Shown here: piece after piece, positions 17,306 through 26,751 of the stretch
How positions within the stretch are numbered: position 1 is the first letter of the stretch
Layout of the letters: each line of letters begins with the position of its first letter
Origin: Janthinobacterium saanense
GTDB lineage: Bacteria > Pseudomonadota > Gammaproteobacteria > Burkholderiales > Burkholderiaceae_D
Assembly (NCBI RefSeq): GCF_014200675.1
Contig: NZ_JACHCI010000001.1
Coordinates: forward strand, 496,001-560,000
DNA: 64,000 bases
Reading direction: 5' to 3'
The notes under the pieces: model-generated
What the model saw: only the letters and a program-made list of their open reading frames with translations
The model's database searches: none
Told to the model about the DNA's origin: nothing
Translations under genes and position numbers: made by a program

Positions 17306-19249
17306 ATGGAAAGTCGTCTCAGCCGTCTCGAAGCCGTTCAAACTGTCTTGCTGGAAATCGGGCAGCGCTCCAGCACGTGCAGCGATATCTCGGAATTCCT
17401 GCAAGCCGTGCATGCGGCGCTGGGGCGCATCATGTACGCGGCCAATTTTTATGTGGCCTTGAGCGACCATGACGACGGCCTGGTGCGCTTTCCGTATTTT
17501 GTCGATGAATTCGATGCATCGCCGTCGCCGGACGCGGGCGTGCGCCTGGCCAGCGCCGCGCAGTCGCCCACGGCCTGGGTGATCGTGAACCGCAAGCAAT
17601 TGGTGATGTCGGCCGGCGACGAGGCCATGCGCGCCATCGATGGCGGCTCCTGGGGCGGCGGCACGGCAGCCGAGCACTGGATAGGCTGCCCGCTGCTGGA
17701 CCAGCAGCACCAGGCGCTGGGCGCCATCGTGATCCAGAGTTATACCGCCGAGCACCGCTTCAGCGATGAAGACCAGGCCCTGTTTGCGCTGATCGCCACC
17801 CATGTCTCGAGCGCGCTGCAAGGCATGCAAAGCATGGACCGGCTGGAAAAAGCGGTGCAGGAGCGCACGGCCTTGCTGGCGCACGAGGTGGCCGAGCGGC
17901 GCCGCGCGGAAAACCTGCAGCATGCGTTGTATGAAATCGCGAATCTGTCGGCGCAAGCCTCCGACGCGGGCACCCTGTACGCACGCTTGCACGCCATCAT
18001 CAGCGAACTGGTGACGGCGAAAAATTTCCTGATCGCCCTGTATCACCCGGACAGCAAGGACATCACGATCCCGTATTTTGTCGATGAAAAAGATGCCCAG
18101 GCGCCCGTCAAGCGCTTTCATTACGGCATCGGCATGAGTTCCTATATCCTGGCGCGCCGCCAAGCCTGTTTGCTCGATGCCGGCAGTTATGCGGCGCTGG
18201 TGGCCAGCGGCGAGATGAACGAGCCGCTGGGCAATGTGGGCATCGCCAGCTGGATGGGCGCGCCCATGCTGTTGGGCGAGCGTGCGTATGGCGTGATCAT
18301 CGTGCAAAGCTACGACGCCTCCGTCGTGTATGGCCAGGCAGAACTGGATGTGCTGGCCTTCATGGCCAGCCATGTTGCGGTGGCAATTGCGCGCATGCAA
18401 GCCGATGCCGCCATGCGCCGGGCCAAGGAAGCGCTGGAAGAACAGAATGCTGCCTTGAACAGCGCTTTGAGCGCGCTCAAGGAAGCGCAGTCGGAACTGG
18501 TACGCCAGGAAAAACTCGCGTCCTTGGGCCGCCTGGTCGCCGGTGTCGCCCATGAAATCAATACGCCGCTGGGCATTTGCGTGACGGCCACCAGCCATCT
18601 GGTGCAGGAACTGAAGCTGACGCGCGAAGACCTGGCCGCCGGCCAGCTCGATGAAGATGGCTTGCAGCAATTTTTTGGCATCATCGACCAGACCTTGCGC
18701 ATCATGACCACCAATACCCAGCGCGCGGCTGCGCTGGTGCGCAGTTTCAAGCAGGTTGCGGTAGATCAGTCCTCGGATGAATTGCGCAGTTTTAATTTAC
18801 GCAAATATCTCGATGAAGTGCTGCTGTCGCTGCAGCCCAAGCTGAAAGGCAAGCCCGTCAAGGTGGAGATCGATTGCGCTGCCGAACTGCATTTGCGCAG
18901 CTATCCGGGCGCCGTCTCGCAGATTGTGACGAATATGGTGGTCAATTCGCTGGTGCATGGTTTTGCGGAAGGCGAACCGGGCAAGATCACGCTCAGCGCC
19001 AGGAGCGAGGGCGACATGCTGGCGCTCGATTACAGCGACGACGGCATGGGCATGGACAGCGCCACCCTGGGCCAGTTGTTTGATCCCTTCTTTACGACAA
19101 AAAGGGGTTCCGGCGGCAGTGGCCTGGGTGCGCATATCTTGTATAACCTGGTGACGGGGCCGCTGGGTGGTACCGTGAATGTGGTCAGTGCACCCGGCAT
19201 GGGCTTGCACTACAAGATCAGATTTCCGTTAGAGCCCAAGAGTGCTTGA
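17306..19249 (+). CDS. GAF-GAF sensor histidine kinase
   Basis: 647 residues, no membrane segment, so probably a soluble sensor kinase. Two GAF domains (about 18-170 and 210-365) share the strand motif IPYFVDE/FPYFVDE and are joined by a helix. A coiled coil (about 372-405) leads to the dimerisation region with the phospho-acceptor H416 in GVAHEINTPLG. The C-terminal ATPase has an N-box (QIVTNMVVNSLVHG), a G1 box (YSDDGMGMD) and DPFFTTKRGSGGSGLG. No response-regulator gene is adjacent. The ATG follows AAGGATCAGC. The signal is unknown. Confidence 0.94.
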   Translation: MESRLSRLEAVQTVLLEIGQRSSTCSDISEFLQAVHAALGRIMYAANFYVALSDHDDGLVRFPYFVDEFDASPSPDAGVRLASAAQSPTAWVIVNRKQLVMSAGDEAMRAIDGGSWGGGTAAEHWIGCPLLDQQHQALGAIVIQSYTAEHRFSDEDQALFALIATHVSSALQGMQSMDRLEKAVQERTALLAHEVAERRRAENLQHALYEIANLSAQASDAGTLYARLHAIISELVTAKNFLIALYHPDSKDITIPYFVDEKDAQAPVKRFHYGIGMSSYILARRQACLLDAGSYAALVASGEMNEPLGNVGIASWMGAPMLLGERAYGVIIVQSYDASVVYGQAELDVLAFMASHVAVAIARMQADAAMRRAKEALEEQNAALNSALSALKEAQSELVRQEKLASLGRLVAGVAHEINTPLGICVTATSHLVQELKLTREDLAAGQLDEDGLQQFFGIIDQTLRIMTTNTQRAAALVRSFKQVAVDQSSDELRSFNLRKYLDEVLLSLQPKLKGKPVKVEIDCAAELHLRSYPGAVSQIVTNMVVNSLVHGFAEGEPGKITLSARSEGDMLALDYSDDGMGMDSATLGQLFDPFFTTKRGSGGSGLGAHILYNLVTGPLGGTVNVVSAPGMGLHYKIRFPLEPKSA

Positions 19250-19837
19250 AAGTTTGGAATTTGAACAGCGGGCCGGAGGCGCGGGCCTGAGAAAATGCCG
19301 ATGGCTGCGTTGCGGCTTCCTTGCCGTACATGCGTACTGTCTGCGTCGCCGCGCCTTGCCCTCGGCATTTTTCAGGCCCGCTTGGCCCGGAAAGCCCGGG
19401 CTGGGGACTTGGGCCGAAGCATGTTTTGCCGGTATGCGTATCGGTCAGGGGCACTTGGCTATTTGATGAGTGGCTGCTGTCGCCCCGAAGCAGTCATTCC
19501 ACCGGAGCGCGCAGCTTAGCTGTAATCTCAGCCCCTAGACAATAACAGAGCTCCGGGTATGCCTGTCGTCGGTAGCAACTGCATCCTCGCGTCACTGGGC
19601 GCTCAAGTGTCGCCGGATAGAAAAGGTACTCCAATACAAACGCCCGAAACGAGGCCGAAGTACATCCAACAACTGCTTCATACGCAAACAGTGTATGAAC
19701 GATGTATTCTGGCCCGTTTGTTCTTAACTTTATCTTCTTCTATCCTGTTGCGGTAGCGTGGCCGTCCTTGTGCGTATGGCGTAGATTACAGACTGATTGG
19801 CCTGCCTCATCTGATCCAGGTGGCGACGATGGCGAAA
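19250..19837. other. Gene-free stretch with inverted-repeat element
   Basis: 588 bases between the histidine kinase and the trypsin-like protease. The first part carries the inverted-repeat element at 19281-19381, listed separately. The rest (about 19400-19837) is AT-richer than its surroundings and has short frames but none with a credible ribosome-binding site or protein-like composition. It may be decayed DNA flanking the acquired protease gene. Confidence 0.5.
19281..19381. repeat. Inverted-repeat element of about 100 bp (REP/MITE-like or structured RNA)
   Basis: The left arm GCGGGCCTGAGAAAATGCCG (19281-19300) and the right arm CGGCATTTTTCAGGCCCGC (19363-19381) are complementary apart from one inserted base. 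They flank about 62 bases that contain GTACATGCGTAC. No transposase frame lies inside. I found no second full copy in the window. Confidence 0.6.
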
Positions 19838-20659
19838 TCAGAAGACACCGGCCAGTCCTTTACGGACATGCTCAATTTTCGTAACGAATACGACATCCGG
19901 ATTGTCGAATACCGCCCAGACCACCCCGCAAACCCGAGCCAGTTTTGGACTCCATGGCCTCCCTTCGAGAGCGCATGCAAGGAATTTCGTGTCCCATAAC
20001 GCACTTCCGCTCATGCCAGCTGCGTTTGGGAGGGCGATAAGCTGCCCATCAGTAGCTCTAGTTGCGGCTATAGGGTAATGGACGGCAACGTGCACAGAAG
20101 GATCAAAGTTTGATGCCGATATTTGCACATTGTCCTTGAGAGCCTGTGACAGCATCGGTTTTCCTCGAATGGTCATATGATTGAAATGAGATTCGATCAA
20201 CTGGTGGCGTTGTCTCGGATCATTGCGCTCCGCACGGTATCCGGGAAAACCGTACCAAAACAGTAGTTCTTCGTCTACTGGAGAGTAACAGTTGTCGACA
20301 AATGAAATAGGTAAGATTTTCTTCGCTGGAGGAAGAAATTTTTTATCCGGATAAATTGGTAGAGCCGCTGCATCAATCGGCCACGCTGCCATTGCCGGAG
20401 TACCGAAGGCCGCGTTGTATTCTGCACCGTCTTCCGGAAGGTGAGCAAGGCGCCCTCCAGAAGGGACATTGCTAATCACATGCTCTGCCGTAAGAATCCA
20501 GGTTAGTTCTGGGCCTGCTAGGTATGTACCCGACCCCCATGCCGTCCCTGAACCAGGTTGCTCGCTCATACTGAGCGGTGTCGCAAATTGTTGAACGTAT
20601 TCGCTCATTTCCTCTGTGACTCTTGCGCAGTGCTTCTCCCACTCGGCCACGGTAACCAT
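19838..20659 (-). CDS. Cytoplasmic trypsin-like serine protease, isolated
   Basis: 273 residues from the ATG at 20659, chosen because AAAGGGGAACAAC precedes it. The fold is suggested by WGSGTYLAGPELTWILTAEH, equivalent to the trypsin His region, PIDAAALPI for the Asp region, and NAAGMSGSALWD for the nucleophile. The predicted triad is H60, D96 and S217. There is no signal peptide or membrane segment, unlike Deg or secreted trypsins. Base composition is clearly more AT-rich than the neighbours and the gene is flanked by non-coding DNA on both sides, which suggests horizontal transfer. Cytoplasmic trypsin-like domains occur in bacterial conflict systems, but no partner gene is next to it, so that role is only speculation. 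Confidence 0.78.
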   Translation of the reverse strand: MVTVAEWEKHCARVTEEMSEYVQQFATPLSMSEQPGSGTAWGSGTYLAGPELTWILTAEHVISNVPSGGRLAHLPEDGAEYNAAFGTPAMAAWPIDAAALPIYPDKKFLPPAKKILPISFVDNCYSPVDEELLFWYGFPGYRAERNDPRQRHQLIESHFNHMTIRGKPMLSQALKDNVQISASNFDPSVHVAVHYPIAATRATDGQLIALPNAAGMSGSALWDTKFLACALEGRPWSPKLARVCGVVWAVFDNPDVVFVTKIEHVRKGLAGVF

Positions 20660-21090
20660 GTTGTTCCCCTTTATTTTTAATTGGACACCAGATGATGCCA
20701 CTCAGGCATAGCGTAGCGAGCAAGCAACACCAAAAAAGAGTGAAAACGCGAAATCATTGAATGCGCTCTTCGGATTACCTAAAGCTCAGACATTCCCCGT
20801 TTTGGTGGCGCGAAAATGCTCAGTTTGTAATAAATCAGGCATGGCGTTCGAATGAAGAGAAGAGCGACCTGAACGACGGCATGACCGTAGCCATGAATAC
20901 CTAAATTTTATTATTTGTACGGCTGCTCCTGGCCGATTACCGACCTTTACCGATTCCCACCACTTTTGCAAGCTGTGCGTGACCAGATCAGTCGCAGCCA
21001 TTTTCTGACCAGTACTTAATGCGCGTGACAAAAACGTCCGTGGCTGCATTGCCCGTGCTGCGTCTGGCTTACGTATCCGGGCAGTCCCGG
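20660..21090. other. Gene-free stretch upstream of the trypsin-like gene
   Basis: 431 bases of lower-GC DNA between the start of the protease gene and the stop of the HD-GYP gene. It contains the protease promoter region. I see no ORF with a good start and no terminal inverted repeats; short frames on the minus strand lack ribosome-binding sites. Confidence 0.45.
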
Positions 21091-22602
21091 CTAGTCCGGG
21101 AAACGCTGATTGAGCGCCAGCGCCTCATCCAGATTTGCAATCAGCAATTCCACATATTGCGGGTCCAGGTGGCTGCCGCTGACTTCGCGCAGGTAGCTGA
21201 CGACTCTTTCCAAGGGCCAGGCTTCCTTGTAGCAACGTTTGTGCATCAGCGCGTCGAACACGTCGGCGACGGCGGCGATGCGCGCGTATTTGTGGATGTG
21301 CTCGCCAGACAGCCCTTGCGGGTAGCCGCTGCCGTCGAATTTTTCATGGTGCTGGTGGGCGATCACGGCCGCTGCCTTCAACAGCGGGCGCTGCGAGCCG
21401 TCGAGGATGGACATGCCTACCGTTGGGTGCTGCTTCATGATTTCCCATTCGGCCGCGTCGAGCTTGCCCGGTTTCAGCAGCACCGCATCGGGCGTGGAAA
21501 TCTTGCCGATGTCATGCATGGGCGCCGCGTGGCGCAGCACCATGGTTTCTTCCTCGGACATGCCGGACGCCTGGGCCAGCAGCTGGCACACTTCGGCCAT
21601 GCGGCGCACGTGGTTGCCGCCTTCGTGGGAACGCGATTCGACCACGTCGCCCAGGCGCAAGATCAGTTCGGCCTGGGTATCGGTGATTTCCTGGGTCAGC
21701 AAAATGTTGTCGAAGGCAATCGCCACGCCAGAGCAAAATACTTCCAGCAACTGTGCATCGAGTTCCGAGATTTCTTCCACGCCCTTGAGCACCAGCAAAG
21801 ATGCCTTGCCGCTGCTGTTAGGAAAGTAGCCGACATAGGTGTCGCCATGCAGGCGCGAGATTTTATTGCTTTTCGCATCGTCCAGTTGCGACAGCAGGGC
21901 AGGGCTGAGGATGCCGCCGTCCGCTTCATGGTCGCCGATCTGAGCGAGGATTTCATAGTCCTGTTCGCCGGATATCGCACTGGCGCCGCGCAGGCGCAGC
22001 AGCATGCTTGTTTCCAGGCGCAGCAGGGCCACCACTTGCTGCAGCAGGCCGCTGGCGAAGTCGCGCAGGTTGCGTTGCTTGAAGATATGGGCGGAAGCGG
22101 CGATGACGCGCTCCAGGCCTTCGCGGTAATTGAGCTGGGCCAGGCGCGCTTCCTCGACCTTCATGATGTCGCGGTAGGCGCGCAGGGCGGCAAAGGTGGT
22201 GGTAAACAGCTTGGTGCGGTCGAGCTCGGTTTTTTCCTTGTAATCGTTAATGTCGTAATTGACGATCACGCGTTCCTCTGGCGCCTGGCCGGGCTGGCCC
22301 GTGCGCAGCACGATGCGCGTAAAGCGGTTACCCAGTTCTTCGCGCATCCAGCGCGCCACTTCCAGGCCGCTGTCTTCGCGCTCCATCACCACGTCCAGGA
22401 ACACCAGCGCAATATCGCTTTCGCGCGCCAGCACCTGCTTGGCTTCGGCGCCGCTGTAGGCGTGCAGGAAGCTGAGGGCGCGGCCTTCCAGGCGGAAGCG
22501 GCTCAGTGTCAGCTCGGTGATGTCATGGATGTCGGGTTCGTCATCGACGAGCAAGACTTTCCAGGGAGGTAACTTGGGCGATGCTGAAGACAAAAATGAC
22601 AT
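21091..22602 (-). CDS. Response regulator with DUF3369 and HD-GYP phosphodiesterase domains
   Basis: 503 residues from the ATG at 22602; an upstream TTG frame adds 12 residues but is less likely. A receiver domain (about 15-140) has the acidic pocket VDDEPD and phospho-acceptor D70 in LVFLDVVME. A GAF-like DUF3369 region follows (about 150-320). The C-terminal HD-GYP domain has MHDIGKI and the signature HHEKFDGSGYPQGLSG, so it should hydrolyse cyclic di-GMP. The upstream GAF-GAF kinase is not adjacent, so the cognate kinase is unknown. Together with the GGDEF protein at 3996-7040 it gives the window both synthesis and degradation of cyclic di-GMP. Confidence 0.93.
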   Translation of the reverse strand: MSFLSSASPKLPPWKVLLVDDEPDIHDITELTLSRFRLEGRALSFLHAYSGAEAKQVLARESDIALVFLDVVMEREDSGLEVARWMREELGNRFTRIVLRTGQPGQAPEERVIVNYDINDYKEKTELDRTKLFTTTFAALRAYRDIMKVEEARLAQLNYREGLERVIAASAHIFKQRNLRDFASGLLQQVVALLRLETSMLLRLRGASAISGEQDYEILAQIGDHEADGGILSPALLSQLDDAKSNKISRLHGDTYVGYFPNSSGKASLLVLKGVEEISELDAQLLEVFCSGVAIAFDNILLTQEITDTQAELILRLGDVVESRSHEGGNHVRRMAEVCQLLAQASGMSEEETMVLRHAAPMHDIGKISTPDAVLLKPGKLDAAEWEIMKQHPTVGMSILDGSQRPLLKAAAVIAHQHHEKFDGSGYPQGLSGEHIHKYARIAAVADVFDALMHKRCYKEAWPLERVVSYLREVSGSHLDPQYVELLIANLDEALALNQRFPD

Positions 22603-23033
22603 GAGGGCGAGTTCCGCTAAAAGGCATAACTGACGCAATGCAAGACGCCACGCGCCAGGAATTCCTGTGCGCCACTACCGGCGTTGCGCGTTTTTCGGGC
22701 GCATTTTGTCGATTGTAGACTGACAGCTAAGTATTAACAACAAGCAATAATGATTGTCGTATTTCATGTGGCGACCGTATCAAAAATGCTAAATCGCTAG
22801 CATATTTAGTTTATCGCTTAGGCAACTATATTTTCAAGACAATACTTTGTTTTAATCAATATTGCCAACGAAACTGTAAAAAAAGGCGCGTGGAGGGATG
22901 ATGTAGCCTCCGCAAAAAGATCGTAACAAGGTATGAATTTTGCAAAAAACCGTGGGTGATGCGTTTATAGTGAAGCGTAGCTGAAAGAACAGACGTGGCC
23001 TGCAAGCCATCGAATTGCTTGAAAGGGATCATC
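22603..23033. other. AT-rich divergent spacer
   Basis: 431 bases between the HD-GYP regulator and the DUF3016 gene. The stretch 22720-22980 is distinctly AT-rich and holds nested small inverted repeats such as TGCTAAATCGCTAGCA with a following ATTTAG, plus GGAGG...CCTCC near 22892-22911. Divergent promoters are expected. No credible ORF. Confidence 0.5.
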
Positions 23034-23534
23034 ATGAACAAGAAGTTGACGCGCGCCCTGTTCGCGGGCATGGTCTTGCTGGCCAGTAGCGCTGCCTGGG
23101 CCGAGACACAGGTGAAGTATGACAAGCCTGATGAATTCACAGACCTGCCTTTTGATCAAACCAAGCGTGACAGCGTACTGAAAGACTTGACTGCCCATTT
23201 TGAAAAACTGGGACAGAGCCTGCCGTCCGGGCAAAACCTGCAGATCAATGTCACCGATATCGATCTGGCTGGCCGTGAAGAGCCTCGCTTGCGCGGCATC
23301 AGCGATTTGCGCATCATGAATGGCCGCGTCGACTGGCCACGCATGCGTTTGCATTATGTGCTGTCGCAGCAAGATGGCAAGGTGATCAGCAGCAGCGATG
23401 CGGCCCTGTCCGACATGTCATACCTGAGCCGCATCAACCGTTATGCCAACGATGATCCTTTGCGCTATGAAAAGCTGATGCTCGATGACTGGTTCGCCAG
23501 CACCTTCGGTGTCAAGGTGGAGCTAACGAGGTAA
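23034..23534 (+). CDS. DUF3016 domain periplasmic protein
   Basis: 166 residues from the ATG at 23034, which follows GAAAGGGATCATC; a longer frame upstream would spoil the signal peptide. Signal peptide MNKKLTRALFAGMVLLASSAAWAE. The mature part has the family pattern KYDKPDEFTDL, LQINVTDIDLAGREEPRL, RVDWPRMRLHYVLSQQDGKV and LSDMSYLSRINRY. The family is widespread in proteobacteria, without an assigned function. It stands alone. Confidence 0.88.
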   Translation: MNKKLTRALFAGMVLLASSAAWAETQVKYDKPDEFTDLPFDQTKRDSVLKDLTAHFEKLGQSLPSGQNLQINVTDIDLAGREEPRLRGISDLRIMNGRVDWPRMRLHYVLSQQDGKVISSSDAALSDMSYLSRINRYANDDPLRYEKLMLDDWFASTFGVKVELTR

Positions 23535-23578
23535 GCCTCACGCTGCTTCAGCAGCCAGGTCGTGCTTGCCACGCTGTG

Positions 23579-24022
23579 TTAATCGACCCAGTTCACTTGT
23601 GGAAACTTGCCGCCGAAATCTTCCGGCATGGGGACGACCTGACTGAGCTTGTAGTTGAAAAACACGAAGCCGGACTTGGCCATGGCGATCAAGGAATTGT
23701 CGCGTGGGCGCGTGATGCGGAAAGTAATGTCGCCGCCATATTTATTGAAGTCCATGACGCCCACTTCGAACAGCAACTGGTCGCGCGCATGGGCTTCGGC
23801 GCGATAGGTGGTGGCCAGGTCGGTGACGATGATGCCGGTGCCGTCCGCTTCGATGTCGCGCACGCCGAATTCAAACAGGAAACGCGCGCGGGCCTCGGAA
23901 ATCATGGAAATCATGGAATCATTGCCGAGATGGTTGCCGGCGTTGATATCCGTCGTGCGTACAGTCAATTGCGAGGAATAGCAGTATTGGTCTTCGGGAA
24001 ATTCAAGTTTCAAACGGGCCAT
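23579..24022 (-). CDS. Acyl-CoA thioesterase of the hot-dog (4HBT) family
   Basis: 147 residues from the ATG at 24022, which follows AAGAGAATACT. The hot-dog fold is suggested by QLTVRTTDINAGNHLGNDSMISMISEARARFLFEFG, where the Asp-Asn-His neighbourhood and the long central helix match the 4-hydroxybenzoyl-CoA thioesterase group. Strands such as LLFEVGVMDFNKYGGDITFRI follow. Predicted to hydrolyse acyl-CoA thioesters in the cytoplasm; the substrate is not evident. The neighbours do not indicate a pathway. Confidence 0.85.
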   Translation of the reverse strand: MARLKLEFPEDQYCYSSQLTVRTTDINAGNHLGNDSMISMISEARARFLFEFGVRDIEADGTGIIVTDLATTYRAEAHARDQLLFEVGVMDFNKYGGDITFRITRPRDNSLIAMAKSGFVFFNYKLSQVVPMPEDFGGKFPQVNWVD

Positions 24023-24117
24023 AGTATTCTCTTGAGCTGGGGCGCAGAGCGCGGCTAAAAAGTTAATTCTAGCCGGTTCCACGCATTCCATCGAAAAATA
24101 CCCCCAGCGTGTGCCAT

Positions 24118-25323
24118 TTACTTGCGCACAATACGGTACACACTGCCCGTGCCGCTCAGCATATACAGCTCGTTTTGCGCATCCTGGCCAAAAGACACGA
24201 TATTGCCCACATTCGTGATGCCCCAGTCCGTCACGGCCGAGGCGGTGCCATTGCTGTAGCTAAAGCTTTTCAGCCAGCCGCTGCAGTAATCGGAATACAG
24301 GTATTGCCCCGCCAGTTCCGGCAAGGCCGTGCCGCGGTACACATAGCCGCCCGTGATCGAGCAGCCGCCTGCGCTGTCATGGCCGTAGGTAATCGCGGGC
24401 AAGACCAGTCCTGCCTGGTTACACGTACTGCTGTTGTAGCACACATTGCCTTCCATGATATTCCAGCCATAGTTGTTGCCGGCCTGGCTGGCCGGGCTGA
24501 CATCGACCTCTTCCACCCTGGCTTGCCCCACATCGGCGATATACAGTCGCTGGGCCAGCACGTCGAAGGCGTAGCGCCATGGATTGCGCAAGCCGTAGGC
24601 CCAGATTTCGCCGCGCTGTCCAGTCGATCCGGCGAAAGGGTTGCCAGTTGGAATGGTGTAAGGCTGGGCTACGCTGCTATTGTTGACATCGAGGCGCAGC
24701 AGTTTTCCTAACAGCACATTGGTATTTTGCGCATTGCCGGGCGGATCGCCGCCGCTGCCGCCATCGCCCGTGCCCGCATACAGATAGCCGTCGGGCCCAA
24801 AGCTGAGCAGGCCGCCGTAGTGGTTGTTGAAACTGGGGTGGGCAATGGTCAGTATGGTCAGTACGGACAGGGGATCGGCCAGGCTGGCGTTGCCGGCCGA
24901 CACCTGCCGCCGCTCGATGACGATATCGCCGGCCAGATTCGTGTAATAGATGAAGAAATAGCCATTGCTGGCGTACTGCGGGTGAAACGCCATCGACAGC
25001 AATCCCCGTTCGCCATCATTGGTGGTCAACGCACTGATGTCGAGGAAGGGCGCAGGCAGCAGATTGCCGCTGTCGATGATGCGGATGCGGCCCGGTCGTT
25101 CGACGATGAACTGGCGGCTGTCACCGGGTGGCGCCGTGAGGAAGACGGGCGTACTCAAGCCGCTGGCGACCGCTTGCAGGGCGAGGGCCAGCGGTGTGGG
25201 CGTGGGTGGCGTGCCTGGAGGGTGGTCGTGATGGCCGCCACCGCAGGCGGCCAGCAAGCCGATGCAGCATGCCAGTAGCAGGCAACGCCATGTTTGCGGC
25301 ATCAGGGGAAATCGCTTGCACAT
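24118..25323 (-). CDS. PQQ-dependent sugar dehydrogenase-like lipoprotein
   Basis: 401 residues. The lipobox LLAAC near residue 27 is followed by GGGHHDHPPGTPPTPTP, so it is probably a lipoprotein with a flexible linker. The rest is a six-bladed propeller of the soluble aldose sugar dehydrogenase (YliI/GdhB) type: STPVFLTAPPGDSRQFIVERPGRIRI, NDGERGLLSMAFHPQY, HYGGLLSFGPDGYLYAGTGDGG, IWAYGLRNPWRYAFD. These carry the His, Arg and Asp/Gly motifs of the cofactor site. Start supported by GGAGACTGAT before the ATG. PQQ itself may come from elsewhere; no pqq genes are in view. Confidence 0.9.
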   Translation of the reverse strand: MCKRFPLMPQTWRCLLLACCIGLLAACGGGHHDHPPGTPPTPTPLALALQAVASGLSTPVFLTAPPGDSRQFIVERPGRIRIIDSGNLLPAPFLDISALTTNDGERGLLSMAFHPQYASNGYFFIYYTNLAGDIVIERRQVSAGNASLADPLSVLTILTIAHPSFNNHYGGLLSFGPDGYLYAGTGDGGSGGDPPGNAQNTNVLLGKLLRLDVNNSSVAQPYTIPTGNPFAGSTGQRGEIWAYGLRNPWRYAFDVLAQRLYIADVGQARVEEVDVSPASQAGNNYGWNIMEGNVCYNSSTCNQAGLVLPAITYGHDSAGGCSITGGYVYRGTALPELAGQYLYSDYCSGWLKSFSYSNGTASAVTDWGITNVGNIVSFGQDAQNELYMLSGTGSVYRIVRK

Positions 25324-25518
25324 ATCAGTCTCCTGCAGGAAGGACGCAGTAGCATCCAGAATGCGCTTCCTTTTCTTGACGGGATTGAGCTATCGCAAGC
25401 GAACCCGCGCAGCATCGGACAACTGCGCCGCGTTTTCAGACAATCGCGGCGCCAGCGCCTGCGCAGGACGGGCTGGGGGCCGATAATGGCGGCTTTCGAA
25501 ACCAAGCAGGAGTTGTGC

Positions 25519-26625
25519 ATGAAAACCAAAGCAGCCGTGGCATGGAAGGCGGGCGCGCCCCTGACCATCGAAGAAGTGGACCTGGCCGGCCCGCGTGCAG
25601 GCGAAGTGCTGGTCGAGCTGAAAGCCACCGGCATTTGCCATACCGATTACTACACCTTGTCGGGCGCCGACCCGGAAGGGCTGTTCCCTGCCATCCTGGG
25701 CCATGAAGGCGCGGGCGTGGTGGTCGATGTCGGGCCGGGCGTGACGACCCTGAAAAAGGATGACCACGTTATTCCGCTGTACACGCCGGAATGCCGCCAG
25801 TGCAAATTCTGCCTGTCGCAGAAAACCAATCTCTGCCAGGCGATCCGCTCCACGCAGGGACGTGGCCTGATGCCGGACGCCAGCAGCCGCTTTTCGCTGG
25901 ACGGCAAGCCGCTGTTCCACTACATGGGCACCTCGACCTTTTCCAACTACATCGTGGTGCCGGAAATTGCTTTGGCGAAAATCCGCTCCGACGCGCCTTT
26001 CGATAAAGTCTGCTACATCGGTTGCGGCGTGACCACGGGCGTGGGCGCCGTGCTGTTTTCGGCCAAGGTCGAGGCGGGCGCCAATGTGGCCGTGTTCGGC
26101 CTGGGCGGCATCGGCCTGAACGTGATCCAGGCGGCCAGGATGGTCGGCGCCGATAAAATCATCGGCATCGACATCAACCCGGCGCGCCAGGCCATCGCCC
26201 GCAAGTTCGGCATGACGCATTTCATCAATCCGAACGAAGTGGAAAATGTCGTCGATGCCATCGTGCAACTGACCGATGGCGGCGCCGATTACTCGTTCGA
26301 ATGCGTGGGCAATACCACCCTGATGCGCCAGGCGCTCGAGTGCACGCACAAGGGCTGGGGCAAATCGTTCATCATCGGCGTGGCGGCAGCGGGCCAGGAA
26401 ATTTCCACGCGGCCATTCCAGCTGGTCACGGGCCGCGAATGGCGGGGCTCGGCTTTTGGCGGCGCGCGCGGACGCACCGATGTGCCGAAGATCGTCGACT
26501 GGTATATGGAAGGCAAGCTCAATATCGACGATTTGATCACGCACCGCTTGCCGCTGGAACGCATCAATGAAGGTTTTGACTTGATGAAGAGCGGCGAATC
26601 GATACGCTCGGTGGTGCTGTACTAG
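25519..26625 (+). CDS. frmA: S-(hydroxymethyl)glutathione dehydrogenase / class III alcohol dehydrogenase
   Basis: Zinc-dependent oxidation of the formaldehyde-glutathione adduct. 368 residues from the ATG at 25519 (AGGAGTTGTGC upstream); the frame is open further up but that part is not protein-like. Catalytic-zinc residues C40 and H62-E63 and structural-zinc cysteines C92, C95, C98 and C106 are all in place. The NAD fold has GLGGIGLNVIQ. It ends SGESIRSVVLY, as in the class III family. No frmB esterase or frmR repressor is adjacent; the nearest dienelactone-hydrolase-type gene (31163) is unrelated to FrmB. Confidence 0.96.
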   Translation: MKTKAAVAWKAGAPLTIEEVDLAGPRAGEVLVELKATGICHTDYYTLSGADPEGLFPAILGHEGAGVVVDVGPGVTTLKKDDHVIPLYTPECRQCKFCLSQKTNLCQAIRSTQGRGLMPDASSRFSLDGKPLFHYMGTSTFSNYIVVPEIALAKIRSDAPFDKVCYIGCGVTTGVGAVLFSAKVEAGANVAVFGLGGIGLNVIQAARMVGADKIIGIDINPARQAIARKFGMTHFINPNEVENVVDAIVQLTDGGADYSFECVGNTTLMRQALECTHKGWGKSFIIGVAAAGQEISTRPFQLVTGREWRGSAFGGARGRTDVPKIVDWYMEGKLNIDDLITHRLPLERINEGFDLMKSGESIRSVVLY

Positions 26626-26751
26626 TTCTTTCTGTACTCACTGCGCAACACTTGTGCGCTGATGCGGGGCGGTGTGCTGTACTTCGGCCGCCGCCCCTGC
26701 TAGTGTCACTATATGGTTTTCATATTGTGAACGTTGCCGCAGGAGTCTACG

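Noticed and set aside
19559-19756. Short ORF in the islet downstream of the histidine kinase
   Set aside because: 65 codons, no convincing SD and no protein-like features; more likely non-coding DNA.
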